Source: Hydrogenophilales bacterium
Lineage (GTDB): Bacteria; Pseudomonadota; Gammaproteobacteria; Burkholderiales; Thiobacillaceae
Length of the DNA: 64,000 nt
Assembly: GCA_024636675.1 (NCBI GenBank)
Contig: JAGXGM010000032.1
Location: 45,941-109,940 of the forward strand
Direction of reading: 5' to 3'
Below, in pieces: positions 1-9,999 of this stretch (position 1 is its first letter; every line of letters starts with the position of its first letter). The translations under genes and the position numbers were made by a program. The notes beneath the pieces were generated by a model. That model was given only the letters and a program-made list of their open reading frames with translations. It was not told the origin of the DNA and made no database searches.

Positions 1-2
1 TC

Positions 3-245
3 GATGCGCTGCAGGAACGCGTCAAGCGGCGCGGCGTGGAGTTCGAGCGCGGCATGGATGCGGACTACCTGCAGCGCCTGGCCAATAGCTACAGCGAGTT
101 CTTCCATCGCTACGAGGCCGCGCCGCTGCTCATCGTCAACACCGGCAACCTCAATTTCGCCGAGAACGACGCCGACTTCGAGCTACTGCTCGAGCGCATG
201 AGCAAAATGCGCGGCCCGCGCGAATTCTTCAACAAGGCAGCGTAA
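3..245 (+). CDS. Deoxynucleoside kinase, C-terminal fragment
   Basis: The reading frame enters from the left edge and stops at a TAA two bases before panB, so only about 80 C-terminal residues are present. They include a Tyr-rich segment (residues [13 protein letters not shown]), a stretch reading [15 protein letters not shown] and a final [11 protein letters not shown]. This pattern matches the tail of bacterial dGK/dAK-type deoxynucleoside kinases, which phosphorylate purine deoxynucleosides with ATP for nucleotide salvage. The kinase core and P-loop lie outside the window. In many betaproteobacteria such a kinase gene sits directly before panB, as here, which supports the call. Its tight junction with panB suggests one transcript. 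Confidence 0.72.
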   Translation, partial: DALQERVKRRGVEFERGMDADYLQRLANSYSEFFHRYEAAPLLIVNTGNLNFAENDADFELLLERMSKMRGPREFFNKAA

Positions 246-247
246 AG

Positions 248-1036
248 ATGGCGATTACGCTGTCCACCCTCAAGGCGATGCGCGACCGCGCCGAAAAAAT
301 CGCCGTGCTCACCTGCTACGACGCCAGCTTCGCGCGTGTGCTCGATGCCGCAGGCGTCGACGTGCTGCTGGTCGGCGACTCGCTCGGCATGGTGATCCAG
401 GGCCACACCTCGACGCTGCCGGTGAAGCTTGCCGAAATGGTGTACCACACGCGCTGCGTCGCCGCCGGCACCGAACGCGCTTTCCTCGTCGCCGATCTGC
501 CCTTCGGCAGCTACCAGCCCTCGCCCGAGCGCGCGTTTTCCGCCGCTGCGCGGCTGATGGCGGCGGGCGCACACATGGTCAAGCTCGAAGGCGGCGCGAT
601 CATGGTCGACACCGTGGCTTTCCTGACACAGCGCGGCATCCCGGTGTGCGCACACCTGGGCCTCTTGCCGCAGTCGGTGAATCAGCTCGGTGGCTACCGG
701 GTGCAGGGACGCGAGGATGCCGCCGCGACGCAACTGGTCGCCGACGCGCGAGCGCTGGAAGTCGCCGGCGCCGGCCTGATCGTGCTGGAAATGGTGCCCG
801 CCACGCTGGCGCAGGCCGTCACCGAGGCGCTCACCATTCCCACCATCGGCATCGGCGCCGGGGTGAATTGTTCCGGCCAGGTGCTGGTGCTGTACGACAT
901 GCTGGGACTGTATCCGCGCGCGCCGAAGTTCTCGAAAAACTTCCTCGAAGGCCGCAACGGCATCGAGGCCGCCACCCGCGCCTATGTCGCCGCGGTAAAG
1001 GACGGCAGCTTCCCGGCCGCCGACCATACGTTCTGA
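248..1036 (+). CDS. panB: 3-methyl-2-oxobutanoate hydroxymethyltransferase PanB
   Basis: PanB transfers a hydroxymethyl group from 5,10-methylene-tetrahydrofolate to 2-oxoisovalerate, giving ketopantoate, the first committed step of pantothenate (coenzyme A) synthesis in the cytoplasm. The 262-residue product is full length for the family. The metal-binding acids expected for PanB are visible at Asp44 (LVGDSLGMV), Asp83 (ADLPFGSY) and Glu114 (VKLEGG), and the catalytic-glutamate region is seen at LIVLEMVP. It begins two bases after the kinase stop, and its TGA shares one base with the ATG of panC. The three pan genes are consecutive, as in many proteobacteria. Confidence 0.97.
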   Translation: MAITLSTLKAMRDRAEKIAVLTCYDASFARVLDAAGVDVLLVGDSLGMVIQGHTSTLPVKLAEMVYHTRCVAAGTERAFLVADLPFGSYQPSPERAFSAAARLMAAGAHMVKLEGGAIMVDTVAFLTQRGIPVCAHLGLLPQSVNQLGGYRVQGREDAAATQLVADARALEVAGAGLIVLEMVPATLAQAVTEALTIPTIGIGAGVNCSGQVLVLYDMLGLYPRAPKFSKNFLEGRNGIEAATRAYVAAVKDGSFPAADHTF

Positions 1037-1881
1037 TGCAGGTCGTCCATACCGCAGCCGACCTGCGCACGGCACTCGCCGGGCAAACCGGCACCGCGTT
1101 CGTGCCGACCATGGGCAACCTGCACGCCGGCCACATCTCGCTGGTCGAATTGGCCAAACAATCCGGCCAGCCGGTGGTGGCGAGCATCTTCGTCAATCCC
1201 CTGCAGTTCGGCGCCGGCGAGGACTTCGAGCGTTATCCGCGCACCCTGCAAGCCGACTGCGACAAGCTCGCTGCCGCCGGCTGCGACTGGGTGTTTGCAC
1301 CCGACGTCGCCGAGATGTATCCGGTGCCGCAGAGGTTTACCGTGCAGCCGCCCGACAGCCTGGCGAACGACCTGTGCGGCGCATTCCGCCCCGGCCATTT
1401 CAGCGGCGTCGCCACGGTGGTGCTGAAGCTCTTCAACCTGGTGCAGCCGCGCGTGGCGGTGTTCGGCAGCAAGGACTTCCAGCAACTGTTCGTCATCCGC
1501 GAACTGGTGCGGCAGTTCAACCTGCCGATCGAGATCGTGGCGGGCGCCACCCTGCGCGACGCCGACGGCCTGGCGCTGAGTTCGCGCAACGCCTACCTCG
1601 GCGCCTCCGAACGGATCCAGGCGCCAGCCTTGCATCGTGAACTCGCCACCGTCGCAGCGGCCGTGCAGGCGGGCGAGCACGCGTTGGAGGCGCTTGCCGC
1701 CAGCGCCGCCCGCCGCCTCAAAATGGCGGGCTGGCGCGTCGACTACGTCGCATTGCGCGACGCCACGACCCTGCTGGCGCCCACGCCCGACAGCACCCGG
1801 CTGGTGGTGCTGGGAGCGGCCTGGCTGGGCAATACCCGATTGATCGACAATATCGAGATGGCCTGGAGCAACCCGGCCTGA
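1036..1881 (+). CDS. panC: Pantoate--beta-alanine ligase PanC
   Basis: PanC condenses pantoate with beta-alanine using ATP via a pantoyl-adenylate, forming pantothenate. The 281-residue product shows the HIGH-like ATP-binding motif at about residues 25-34 ([10 protein letters not shown]) and a KMSKS-equivalent region around LSSRNAYL. I chose the ATG at 1036 because it overlaps the panB TGA by one base (TGATG), a normal coupled start. The open frame extends far upstream into panB, but that part has no PanC similarity. PanB makes the ketopantoate precursor and PanD makes the beta-alanine, so the neighbours supply both halves of the substrate. Confidence 0.97.
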   Translation: MQVVHTAADLRTALAGQTGTAFVPTMGNLHAGHISLVELAKQSGQPVVASIFVNPLQFGAGEDFERYPRTLQADCDKLAAAGCDWVFAPDVAEMYPVPQRFTVQPPDSLANDLCGAFRPGHFSGVATVVLKLFNLVQPRVAVFGSKDFQQLFVIRELVRQFNLPIEIVAGATLRDADGLALSSRNAYLGASERIQAPALHRELATVAAAVQAGEHALEALAASAARRLKMAGWRVDYVALRDATTLLAPTPDSTRLVVLGAAWLGNTRLIDNIEMAWSNPA

Positions 1882-1903
1882 AGTTTTACTTGTGCCCTTT
1901 GGG

Positions 1904-1909
1904 TATAAT
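1904..1909 (+). promoter_or_regulatory. Candidate -10 element for panD
   Basis: A perfect TATAAT lies in the 61-base gap between panC and panD, 33 bases before the panD ATG. No convincing -35 hexamer is found 16-18 bases upstream (the sequence there is T-rich). It could give panD a transcript of its own in addition to read-through from panBC. Confidence 0.4.
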
Positions 1910-1942
1910 GGCCATCCACTTTTTGTTTGTGAGGGCACCGTC

Positions 1943-2323
1943 ATGCAAAGAACGATGCTCAAATCAAAGCTGCACCGGGCGACCGTCACGCATTCCGAGC
2001 TGCACTACGAAGGCTCGTGCGCGATCGACGAAACGCTGCTGGATGCGGCCAATATCCACGAATACGAGCAGATCCAGATCTACAACGTCACCAACGGCAA
2101 GCGCTTCACCACCTATGCCATTCGCGCCGCGCGCGATTCCGGCATCATTTCGGTGAACGGCGCTGCTGCGCACAAGGCGGATCCGGGCGACCTCGTCATC
2201 ATCGCCACTTTCGCGGTCTACAACGAACTGGAATTGACGCGCTATGAGCCGGAGCTGGTGTACGTGGACGCGAATAACCGCATTCTCGATAGCCGCCATA
2301 CGATTCCGGTCCAGGCTGCCTGA
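1943..2323 (+). CDS. panD: Aspartate 1-decarboxylase PanD (proenzyme)
   Basis: PanD decarboxylates L-aspartate to beta-alanine for pantothenate synthesis. It is made as a proenzyme that cleaves itself to create a pyruvoyl group. The 126-residue length is typical, and the cleavage site is seen at Gly24-Ser25 in the motif YEGSC. The substrate- and processing-related residues Lys9, Tyr22 and Thr57-region (YNVTNG) are in place. The open frame extends 17 codons further upstream, but I chose ATG 1943 because it gives the standard N-terminus ([14 protein letters not shown]) and follows a GAGGG ribosome site by 7 bases. It converges on the helicase gene with only 20 bases between. Confidence 0.96.
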   Translation: MQRTMLKSKLHRATVTHSELHYEGSCAIDETLLDAANIHEYEQIQIYNVTNGKRFTTYAIRAARDSGIISVNGAAAHKADPGDLVIIATFAVYNELELTRYEPELVYVDANNRILDSRHTIPVQAA

Positions 2324-2343
2324 GCGTTCACACTGTCAGCGCT

Positions 2344-3582
2344 TCAGCCTGACTCTGCGGTCTTCGCCGCCGCTCGCAACCTGTCTTTCTTGCTGGGTCG
2401 TTTCCCCTTGACGCCACCATTGCCGGGCACGGCGATAGCGGGCTGAACCGGCTCGAACCCTTCGATCTGTTCCCGTGGCAGGTTCAGGTTCTGGCGTTTT
2501 TCGATCAAGCGGAAATGCGCCTCGGTGGCGGCGCTCACCAGGCTGATGGCCAGGCCGCTTTCCCCCGCGCGGCCGGTTCGGCCGATGCGGTGAACGTAGT
2601 CATCCGCTGAGCGCGGCAAGTCGTAATTCACAATCACCGGCAGCGCCGGGATGTCGATGCCGCGTGCGGCCAGATCGGTGGTGACCAGTACGCCCCAGCG
2701 CTTGTCCTTGAATTCAGCCAGGGTCTGCTTGCGTGCCGCCTGACCCAGCCCGCCGTGAAACGAGGTGGCGAACAGATCACCCCGATTCAGTTTGGCGGCC
2801 ACGTGCTCGGCGGCATGCTGCGTGGCCACGAACACCAACACGCGTTCCCAGTCGTTGCTCTGAATCAGATGACGCAGCAGTTGCGTACGGCGCAGCGCGT
2901 CGACCCGGATCACCCGCTGCACGATCGCAGGCGCCACGCCGGGTTCAGACTCGACAGCCACCCATTGGGGGTCATTCAGCAAACCCTGAGCCAGCGCCTG
3001 GACCGCGGGCGGGAACGTCGCGGAGAAAAACAGGTTTTGTCGCCGCTCGGGCAAAGTCGCCAGCACCTTCGCCAGCGCATCGGAAAAGTCCAGATCAAGC
3101 AGTCGATCCGCTTCGTCCAGCACCAGATACTCAACCGCCGCAAGCGACAATGCGTTGTGCTGCAGCAGGTCGAGCAAGCGCCCCGCCGTGGCGACCACCA
3201 CATCGGCACCGCCACGTAGCGCCATCATTTGCGGGTTGATCGACACGCCGCCGAAGACAACTGCCACCTTGAAAGAGGGATCCAGCTGATTTGTCAGACG
3301 CTGCAGCACGTCGCCCACCTGAGCGGCCAGTTCGCGCGTGGGCACCAGAATGAGCGCACGCACACGACCGGGCGCTGCTGCGGTGTCGGCAAGCAGACCT
3401 TGCAGCAGAGGCAAAACAAAAGCGGCGGTTTTCCCTGAGCCGGTTTGCGCGGTGGCCAGCACATCACGACCGCTGAGAACGACGGGTATGGCCGCACGCT
3501 GGATCGGGGTGGGTGCGCTAAAGCCGAATTCCGCGGCTGCGTGGGCAAGGAGGGGTACGAGCCCGAGAGCAGAGAATGACAT
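2344..3582 (-). CDS. rhlE: DEAD-box RNA helicase, RhlE-like
   Basis: This is a 412-residue ATP-dependent RNA helicase. The motifs appear in order: Q motif (APTPIQ, about 23-28), Walker A AQTGSGKT (45-52), PTRELA (81-86), DEAD (156-159), SAT (187-189), a DLAARG stretch and HRIGRTGR near residue 325. A basic tail (KGKRPSKKDR) follows, as in RhlE/DbpA-type enzymes that remodel rRNA or mRNA. I start it at ATG 3582, which gives the RhlE-like N-terminus MSFSALGL. The open frame runs 64 codons further, but that extension is low-complexity and unlike any helicase. It is monocistronic on the minus strand, between panD (convergent) and the end of the glycogen operon. The exact RNA target cannot be read from sequence. 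Confidence 0.9.
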   Translation of the reverse strand: MSFSALGLVPLLAHAAAEFGFSAPTPIQRAAIPVVLSGRDVLATAQTGSGKTAAFVLPLLQGLLADTAAAPGRVRALILVPTRELAAQVGDVLQRLTNQLDPSFKVAVVFGGVSINPQMMALRGGADVVVATAGRLLDLLQHNALSLAAVEYLVLDEADRLLDLDFSDALAKVLATLPERRQNLFFSATFPPAVQALAQGLLNDPQWVAVESEPGVAPAIVQRVIRVDALRRTQLLRHLIQSNDWERVLVFVATQHAAEHVAAKLNRGDLFATSFHGGLGQAARKQTLAEFKDKRWGVLVTTDLAARGIDIPALPVIVNYDLPRSADDYVHRIGRTGRAGESGLAISLVSAATEAHFRLIEKRQNLNLPREQIEGFEPVQPAIAVPGNGGVKGKRPSKKDRLRAAAKTAESG

Positions 3583-3640
3583 GGTGTCTGGATGCAGGTT
3601 AACGCTGCGAGTGTGCCACGCTGGCGCGCACAGCCCGCCC

Positions 3641-3678
3641 GGTTGGCCCGCTTGCCTTATCAACGCAGGCGGGCAACC
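3641..3678 (-). terminator. Possible hairpin after the glycogen operon
   Basis: Arms 3641-3651 and 3669-3678 pair (ten pairs with one bulged G) around a 17-base loop. The hairpin begins 25 bases past the glgP stop on the minus strand. There is no U-run, so it is at best a processing or weak termination structure. Confidence 0.3.
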
Positions 3679-3703
3679 CGGAGGCGCAAGCGATCCCGGT
3701 TGG

Positions 3704-6205
3704 CTACGAGGGGCTGAGCTTCCAGATATCGCGGTTGTATTCGACCATGGTGCGATCGGTCGAAAAGAAGCCACTCGACGCTGTGTTGAGGATGCTCATG
3801 CGCGTCCAGTTGGCCTGGTCCTGCCAGGCCTGCGAGACCCGTTCCTGCGCATCGACATAACTGCGGAAATCCGCCAGCACCATCCACGGGTCATGCGGGC
3901 TCAGCAAGGTATCGAGGATCATGTCGAAGATGCCTGCCTCGCACAGGTTGAAATGGCCCGACCGCAACAGGTCGATCACTTCACGCAGTTCGGGGTCTTT
4001 TTCCACGTAGGACATCGGCTGGTAATTCGATCGCAGCGTCTCGACTTCATCGGCACGCAGGCCGAACAGGAAGAAGTTGTCCTCACCCACGGCTTCGAGG
4101 ATTTCAATGTTGGCGCCATCATAGGTGCCGATGGTGATCGCACCGTTCATCATGAACTTCATGTTGCCGGTGCCGGACGCCTCCTTGCCTGCAGTCGATA
4201 TCTGCTCGGAGAGGTCGGTCGCCGGCGCGATGATTTCCATGCTGCTGACCCGGTAGTTGGGCAGGAAGGCGACCTTGAGGCGGCCATTAACGTCGGGGTC
4301 GCTGTTAACGACCTCGGCCACGCTGTTGACCAGCTTGATGATGCGTTTGGCCATGACGTAACCTGGCGCCGCCTTGCCGCCGATCAGCACGCAGCGGTCC
4401 GCCCAGCCATCCAGCCGTCCATGGTTGATGCGGTTGTACAGATGGATCACATGAAGCACATTGAGCAGTTGCCGCTTGTATTCGTGGATGCGTTTGACCT
4501 GGACGTCGAACAGCGCATCCGGATTGAACTCGACGTCGCACTCAGCCTTGACCAGGGTGGCGAGGCGTTCCTTGTTGGCGTGCTTGACCGCGCGCCAGTC
4601 AGCATGAAATTCCGTGTGCTTCAGGTCGGCCAGCGGCTTCAGCTTTTCCAGCTGCGACAGATCGGCCACCCAGCCATCGCAGATCTTGCTGCTGATGAGC
4701 GCGCTCATGGTGGGGTTGGCATGCGCCATCCAGCGCCGGGGCGTGACGCCATTGGTCTTGTTGTTGAACTTGTGCGGCCACAGGTCGACGAAATCGCGGA
4801 ACAGGCCTTCTTGCAGCAATTTCGAATGCAACGCGGCGACGCCGTTGACAGAGAAGCTGCCGACGATGGCCAGCCAGGCCATGCGCAGCTGCTGCTCCTG
4901 GCCCTCCTCGACGATCGACATGCGGCGCCGACGGTCGATGTCGCCCGGCCATTTCACTGCCACTTCGCGCAGGAAGCGCGCGTTGATTTCGTAGATGATT
5001 TCCAGCAGCCGCGGCAACAGGCGTTGAAACAGCGCAACCGGCCAGCGCTCCAGCGCTTCGGGCAGCAGCGTGTGGTTGGTGTAGGCCATGCAGTGCGAGG
5101 TGATCGCCCAGGCCTCATTCCATTGCATGCCTTCCTGGTCAAGCAGCAGGCGCATCAGTTCGGCCACCGCGATGGACGGATGGGTGTCGTTCATCTGGAA
5201 TACGTTGAGCTCGGCAAATTTCGACAGGTCGCTGTTGCCCGCCGTATGCCACTGGCGCAGCGCATCCTGCAGACTGGCCGAGGCCAGAAAATACTGCTGG
5301 CGCAGGCGCAACTCCTTGCCATTTTCGCTGGAGTCGTTGGGATAGAGAACCATCGAGATGTGCTCGGCGTGGTTCTTGGCCTGTACCGCCTCGGAGTAGC
5401 TGCCGGCATTGAATTCACTAAGATCGAACTCGTCGGTGGCGGCGGATTTCCATAAGCGCAGCGTGTTCACCGCGCTGTTGCGATAGCCAGAAATCGGCAT
5501 ATCGAAAGGCACCGCCAGCACATCATTGGTGTCGACCCAGCGCGCACGATGGATCCCCGCCCGGTCGTGATAATGCTCGGTCCGGCCGCCGAACTGCACG
5601 CGACAGGTATATTCGGGTCGTTCGACCTCCCACGGATTGCCGTCGCGCAGCCAGTTGTCGGGATCTTCGATCTGGTAACCGTTTTCGATGTGCTGGCGGA
5701 ACATCCCATACTCGTAGTGGATGCCATAGCCCATCACCGGCAGGTTCAGCGTGGCGCAGCTGTCCATGAAGCACGCGGCAAGCCGGCCCAGGCCACCGTT
5801 CCCCAGCCCGGCGTCGGGCTCCTCTTCGGCGAGGTTCTCCAACGTCTGGCCAAAGCTGTGCAAGGATTCGCGCGTCACCTCGTCCAGTCCCAGATTGAGC
5901 ACATGGTTGGACAGGGCGCGGCCGATCAAAAATTCCAGCGACAGGTAATAGGCGCGGCGCTTGCCCGGCTGGTCGCGTGCCGCGTAGGTGTTCATCCAGT
6001 CCGACATGAGACGGTCGCGCAGCGTCCGCGCCAGAGCCTGATAGGTATAGACGGGCGGGCTGCCCAGCATGCGCCCCAGATGATAAAACTGGTAACGCTC
6101 AAGATCGTGGGTGAACGCCTTGCTACTGTTCGGCAGCGGTTTCAGGGCAACGGAACGGGTGGCTGATTTTTTGGCGGTCATAGTAGTAGTTCGGTCTGAA
6201 GTCAT
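3704..6205 (-). CDS. glgP: Glycogen/starch/alpha-glucan phosphorylase GlgP
   Basis: GlgP removes glucose from the non-reducing ends of glycogen with phosphate, releasing glucose 1-phosphate. At 833 residues it is full length for the GT35 family. The pyridoxal-phosphate lysine region is seen in the C-terminal third ([12 protein letters not shown]), and the glucan/phosphate-site stretches [12 protein letters not shown] and [12 protein letters not shown] are conserved. The ATG at 6205 overlaps the glgA TGA (ATGA), which favours this start over an internal ATG eight codons later. It is the last gene of the glycogen operon, so the mobilising enzyme is translated from the same message as the synthetic ones. 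No N-terminal regulatory phosphorylation site of the animal type is visible. Confidence 0.97.
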   Translation of the reverse strand: MTSDRTTTMTAKKSATRSVALKPLPNSSKAFTHDLERYQFYHLGRMLGSPPVYTYQALARTLRDRLMSDWMNTYAARDQPGKRRAYYLSLEFLIGRALSNHVLNLGLDEVTRESLHSFGQTLENLAEEEPDAGLGNGGLGRLAACFMDSCATLNLPVMGYGIHYEYGMFRQHIENGYQIEDPDNWLRDGNPWEVERPEYTCRVQFGGRTEHYHDRAGIHRARWVDTNDVLAVPFDMPISGYRNSAVNTLRLWKSAATDEFDLSEFNAGSYSEAVQAKNHAEHISMVLYPNDSSENGKELRLRQQYFLASASLQDALRQWHTAGNSDLSKFAELNVFQMNDTHPSIAVAELMRLLLDQEGMQWNEAWAITSHCMAYTNHTLLPEALERWPVALFQRLLPRLLEIIYEINARFLREVAVKWPGDIDRRRRMSIVEEGQEQQLRMAWLAIVGSFSVNGVAALHSKLLQEGLFRDFVDLWPHKFNNKTNGVTPRRWMAHANPTMSALISSKICDGWVADLSQLEKLKPLADLKHTEFHADWRAVKHANKERLATLVKAECDVEFNPDALFDVQVKRIHEYKRQLLNVLHVIHLYNRINHGRLDGWADRCVLIGGKAAPGYVMAKRIIKLVNSVAEVVNSDPDVNGRLKVAFLPNYRVSSMEIIAPATDLSEQISTAGKEASGTGNMKFMMNGAITIGTYDGANIEILEAVGEDNFFLFGLRADEVETLRSNYQPMSYVEKDPELREVIDLLRSGHFNLCEAGIFDMILDTLLSPHDPWMVLADFRSYVDAQERVSQAWQDQANWTRMSILNTASSGFFSTDRTMVEYNRDIWKLSPS

Positions 6206-7659
6206 AAAGAATAGAGTGCAAGATAGTGGCCGGCGCTATCCGACCAGTCGAACGACTGACGCATGCCAGTCTGCTGCAGCCGTCGCCACTGCTTTGACTG
6301 GCGGTGAAGGTTGAGCGCGCGGCCGATAGCGTCCAGAAAGGCGGGGGCACCCGGCGTGTCGAACACGAACCCGGTGGCACTGGCGTCGTCCAATGTGGCC
6401 GCATTCGCATCGACCACGGTATCGGCCAGTCCGCCTGTTTTATAGACGATGGGCGGCGTGCCGTAATGCAGGCTGTACATTTGGTTCAAACCGCAGGGCT
6501 CGAAGCGCGATGGCATCAGGAACATATCCGCCCCGGCCTCGATCTGGTGTGCCAGCGGCTCGTCATAGCCGATTGTCACAAACAGCCGCTCGGGATGCTG
6601 TTTGGCCAGCCGCAATAATTTCTTTTCATACGCCGCCTGTCCGCTGCCCAGCAGCACCATGCGCACATCGGTCTCGGCGAGCAGCACCGGCATCGCTGCA
6701 AGTATCCAGTCAATCCCCTTCTGCTCGACCAGCCGTCCCACCATGCCCAGCAGGGGCGCCTGCATCGCCGCATCATCGACCAGCGGCAGGAAGCGTTCGA
6801 GCAAGGCCTGCTTGTTGCGCCGCTTGCCCGGCTGGATTCGCCCCACCGAATAATGGGCTGGCAGGTGCACATCGGTGGCCGGATTCCATACTCTCGTATC
6901 GATGCCGTTGAGGATGCCATGCAGCTTGTACTGCCGGGAACGGAGCAGCCCGTCGAGTCCGCAACCGAACGCCGGTGTACAGATTTCGGTGGCATACGTG
7001 GGACTCACCGTGGTGACGACGTCGGCATACACGATGCCGGCCTTCAACATCGAAAAACCGCCGTGGAACTCCACCCCTTCGGACGACCACCAGTGGCCGG
7101 GCAGCTGCAATCGAACGAAATCACTATGGGTAAAGTTGCCGCCATAGGCCAGGTTGTGGATGGTGAACACGGTTTTCGGGCGCGCCGGCTGCTCGGCCAG
7201 AAACGCCGCGACCAGTCCGGTCTGCCAGTCGTGCGTGTGCACCACCGCGGGGAGCCAGCCCAGTTCCAGTGCGTCCTGAGCCAGCAACGCCGCCACCCGC
7301 GCAAATACCGCAAAACGCTCGGCATTGTCCGGCCAGTCCTGGCCGCTTTCGTCGACATAGGGATTGCCTTCGCGGTCGAACAGCGCAGGGCAATCAACCA
7401 CCCATAACGGAAACGCATAATCGGGATGATGCGTTTCCAGGATGCGCACTCTGACAATGCCCCTGGCGCCGCGCACCTCGAGCCAGCCAAGCATGCGCAC
7501 CTGGTCGAGCTGGCGCAGCAGCGCATGATAGCCCGGCAACACCAGGCGGACATCGGCGCTGCCCGCATGCAGGGCATGCGGCAGGCTATAGAGCACGTCG
7601 CCCAGCCCGCCGGTTTTCACCAGCGGGTAGGCTTCGCTGGCCACAAACAGGATTTTCAT
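6202..7659 (-). CDS. glgA: Glycogen synthase GlgA
   Basis: GlgA adds glucose from ADP-glucose to the growing alpha-1,4-glucan (GT5 family). The 485-residue protein has the ADP-glucose-binding KTGGL motif at residues 15-19 and the second nucleotide-binding region near the C-terminus ([18 protein letters not shown]). An in-frame ATG five codons earlier (7674) exists. I prefer 7659 because it gives the usual [12 protein letters not shown] start and has GCGGAA a few bases upstream. Its stop overlaps the glgP start. The 130-base gap to glgB upstream is unusual for this otherwise overlapping operon and is filled by an inverted heptad-repeat element. Confidence 0.96.
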   Translation of the reverse strand: MKILFVASEAYPLVKTGGLGDVLYSLPHALHAGSADVRLVLPGYHALLRQLDQVRMLGWLEVRGARGIVRVRILETHHPDYAFPLWVVDCPALFDREGNPYVDESGQDWPDNAERFAVFARVAALLAQDALELGWLPAVVHTHDWQTGLVAAFLAEQPARPKTVFTIHNLAYGGNFTHSDFVRLQLPGHWWSSEGVEFHGGFSMLKAGIVYADVVTTVSPTYATEICTPAFGCGLDGLLRSRQYKLHGILNGIDTRVWNPATDVHLPAHYSVGRIQPGKRRNKQALLERFLPLVDDAAMQAPLLGMVGRLVEQKGIDWILAAMPVLLAETDVRMVLLGSGQAAYEKKLLRLAKQHPERLFVTIGYDEPLAHQIEAGADMFLMPSRFEPCGLNQMYSLHYGTPPIVYKTGGLADTVVDANAATLDDASATGFVFDTPGAPAFLDAIGRALNLHRQSKQWRRLQQTGMRQSFDWSDSAGHYLALYSL

Positions 7660-7680
7660 TTTTCCGCGTTTCATTATTTT

Positions 7681-7781
7681 CAGGATCAGGATTCAGGGGC
7701 CAGGGGTCATGAGGCTTCGGGCGGTGCGCCTTTTACCCGACGCGGCCAAGACCGCACAAAGCCTGCCCCCTGAATCCTGGC
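7681..7781. repeat. Inverted heptad-repeat element A (glgB/glgA gap)
   Basis: Two arms, 7688-7704 and 7762-7778, are inverted copies matching at 16 of 17 bases, separated by 57 bases. Read toward the loop, each arm is a run of 7-base units of the type AGGATTC / AGGGGNC. On the plus strand the run continues as AGGGGTC and ATGAGGC. The element begins about 14 bases after the glgB stop and extends almost to the glgA start. Three other gaps in the window carry elements of the same design. Function is unknown; a long-range hairpin in the message is the direct prediction. Confidence 0.6.
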
Positions 7782-7791
7782 CACTCGCTCA

Positions 7792-9999
7792 TCAACATGG
7801 CTTCAGGAAAATTGCGCCCAGCGGCGGCAACGTCACTTCAAAAGAATATTCGTACCCCATCCACGGCAGGTTCTGCGGAAGCAAGGGCTGGCCGTTGCCG
7901 AGGTTGCTGCCGCCGTAATAGGTCGAATCGGTGTTCAGCACTTCGCACCACGCCGCGCCGGATGGAACGCCGATGCGATAGGCAGTACGCGGCACTGGGG
8001 TGAAGTTGAACAGCGCCACCATCTGTGCGGCATCTTCCTGCCCCTGGCGCACGAAGCTCAGCACCGACTGGTCGGCATCGTGGCAATCGATCCAGCGAAA
8101 CCCGCGCGGGTCGAAGTCGAACTCATGCAGCGCTGCTTCGTTGCGGTACAGGTGATTGAGATCGCGCAGCAGCGTGCGGATGCCGTCATGCGCCGGAAAC
8201 TCGAGCAGCACCCAGTCAAGCTGGCCGGATTCCTGCCACTCTGTCCACTGGCCGAACTCGCTGCCCATGAACAGCAGTTTCTTGCCCGGATGCGCGTAGT
8301 GCCACGCATAGAACAGGCGCAGGTTGGCAAAGCGCTGCCAGACGTCGCCCGGCATCTTGTCGAGCAGGCTTTTCTTCATGTGCACCACTTCGTCGTGCGA
8401 CAGCGGCAGCACGAAGTTTTCGGTCCACGCGTACACCTGGCTGAAGGTCAGCTGGTTGTGCTGATACTTGCGATAGATCGGTTCCTTTTCGATGTAGTCG
8501 AGGCTGTCGTTCATCCAGCCCATGTTCCATTTCATCGAAAAGCCGAGGCCGCCGAGCTCGACCGGGCGCGACACCGCCGGCCAGGCGGTCGATTCCTCGG
8601 CGATGGTGAGGACACCGGGGAAGCGGCCGTGCACTTCGATGTTCATCTCGCGCAGAAACTCAACCGCCTCGATATTCTCGCGGCCGCCAAACTGGTTCGG
8701 CACCCATTCACCCGGCTTGCGCGAGTAATCGAGGTACAGCATCGACGCGACGGCGTCGACGCGCAGGCCGTCAATGTGGAATTCGTCAAGCCAGTACAGC
8801 GCATTGGCGACCAGGAAGTTGCGCACCTCGTTACGGCCAAAATCGAACACCAGCGTGCCCCATTCCTGGTGCTCGCCACGGCGCGGGTCGGCATGCTCGT
8901 ACACCGGCTCGCCGGTGAAGCGCGCCAGCGCCCAGTCGTCTTTGGGAAAATGCGCCGGCACCCAGTCGAGCAGCACGCCGATATTTGCCTGGTGGCAGGC
9001 GTCGACAAAGGCGCGGAAATCGTCCGGCGAGCCGAAGCGCGCGGTCGGCGCGTAATAGCCCGATACCTGATAACCCCATGAGGCGTCGAGTGGATGCTCG
9101 GCCACCGGCATCAGTTCGATATGCGTGTAGCCGAGGTCCTGCACGTAGGGGATCAGTTCGGCGGAGATTTCATCCCAGCGATAAAAACCGCCATCGTCGT
9201 GGCGCCGCCAGGAACCGGGGTGCAGCTCGTAAATGCTGATCGGGCGATGTTGCCAGTCGAAATGCGCGCGCGCGGCGATCCAGTCGCTGTCGCCCCAGGC
9301 ATGCGGCGTGTCATCAGGCACGCGGCTGGTAGTCTCGGGGCGCAGAAACATCTGTCGCGCATAAGGATCGGTCTTTCTCACCAGCTGGCCGTGGCTGCCG
9401 AGAATTTCGTATTTGTAGGCCGGACCGGCGGCGAGGCCGGGAATGAACAATTCCCACATGCCCGAAGTGCCGCGGCAGCGCATCGGATAACGCCGGCCGT
9501 CCCATTCGTTGAAGTCGCCGACCACGCTGACGCGTTGCACTGCCGGCGCCCATACCGCGAACAGGCAGCCCGTCACGCCGTCGATGGTCTTCAGGCGCGC
9601 GCCCAGCACTTTCCAGGCTTCAAGATGGCGCCCCTCGCCGAGCAGATGCAAATCCACCTCGCCCAGCTGCGGGGCGAAGGTGTAGGGGCATTGTGCGGTA
9701 TGCCAGTCGCCCGCGCGCTTGTCCTGCCAGCGCATGACCGGATGGGCCTCGACCGGCGTGCCGGGCGGCAATAGCCGTTCAAAACAATCGGTGCCCGCCA
9801 CCCGGGTCATGCGGCCGCCGGCCACCTCGACGGCTTCGGCGGCCGGCATGAAGCTTCGGATCAGGGTGCTGCCGTCGGGCTGGGCATGAATGCCCAGCAC
9901 CTCGAACGGATCGTGATGCGTGCCGGCCTGCACGCGCAGGATCGGCGGGGAGATCGCGGGCAGACTGGCGCCAGGCGGGGCTTGCGGGGACGCGTTCAT
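7792..9999 (-). CDS. glgB: 1,4-alpha-glucan branching enzyme GlgB
   Basis: GlgB cuts alpha-1,4 chains and re-attaches them as alpha-1,6 branches in glycogen. The 735-residue protein has an N-terminal glucan-binding half (CBM48-like region with HDPFEVLGIHAQPDG and the VVGDFNEWDG signature), then a GH13 barrel. The barrel has the nucleophile Asp in DGLRVDAV, the acid Glu in TIAEEST and the transition-state Asp in LSHDEVVH. The open frame begins at 10020, but ATG 9999 overlaps the malQ TGA as ATGA and is the better start. It lies between malQ and glgA, consistent with a role in building the polymer made by GlgA. Confidence 0.97.
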   Translation of the reverse strand: MNASPQAPPGASLPAISPPILRVQAGTHHDPFEVLGIHAQPDGSTLIRSFMPAAEAVEVAGGRMTRVAGTDCFERLLPPGTPVEAHPVMRWQDKRAGDWHTAQCPYTFAPQLGEVDLHLLGEGRHLEAWKVLGARLKTIDGVTGCLFAVWAPAVQRVSVVGDFNEWDGRRYPMRCRGTSGMWELFIPGLAAGPAYKYEILGSHGQLVRKTDPYARQMFLRPETTSRVPDDTPHAWGDSDWIAARAHFDWQHRPISIYELHPGSWRRHDDGGFYRWDEISAELIPYVQDLGYTHIELMPVAEHPLDASWGYQVSGYYAPTARFGSPDDFRAFVDACHQANIGVLLDWVPAHFPKDDWALARFTGEPVYEHADPRRGEHQEWGTLVFDFGRNEVRNFLVANALYWLDEFHIDGLRVDAVASMLYLDYSRKPGEWVPNQFGGRENIEAVEFLREMNIEVHGRFPGVLTIAEESTAWPAVSRPVELGGLGFSMKWNMGWMNDSLDYIEKEPIYRKYQHNQLTFSQVYAWTENFVLPLSHDEVVHMKKSLLDKMPGDVWQRFANLRLFYAWHYAHPGKKLLFMGSEFGQWTEWQESGQLDWVLLEFPAHDGIRTLLRDLNHLYRNEAALHEFDFDPRGFRWIDCHDADQSVLSFVRQGQEDAAQMVALFNFTPVPRTAYRIGVPSGAAWCEVLNTDSTYYGGSNLGNGQPLLPQNLPWMGYEYSFEVTLPPLGAIFLKPC

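Noticed and set aside
982..1989. 335-codon minus-strand frame opposite panC
   Set aside because: Antisense shadow of panC/panD with no start signal and no domain.
3338..5455. A 705-codon plus-strand open frame opposite glgP
   Set aside because: It is a shadow of the phosphorylase gene: low-complexity His/Gln/Asp-rich translation with no domain and no ribosome site.
7681..7781. Heptad element A as an ordinary terminator of glgB
   Set aside because: The arms are separated by 57 bases and there is no U-run after them; the operon continues into glgA and glgP.
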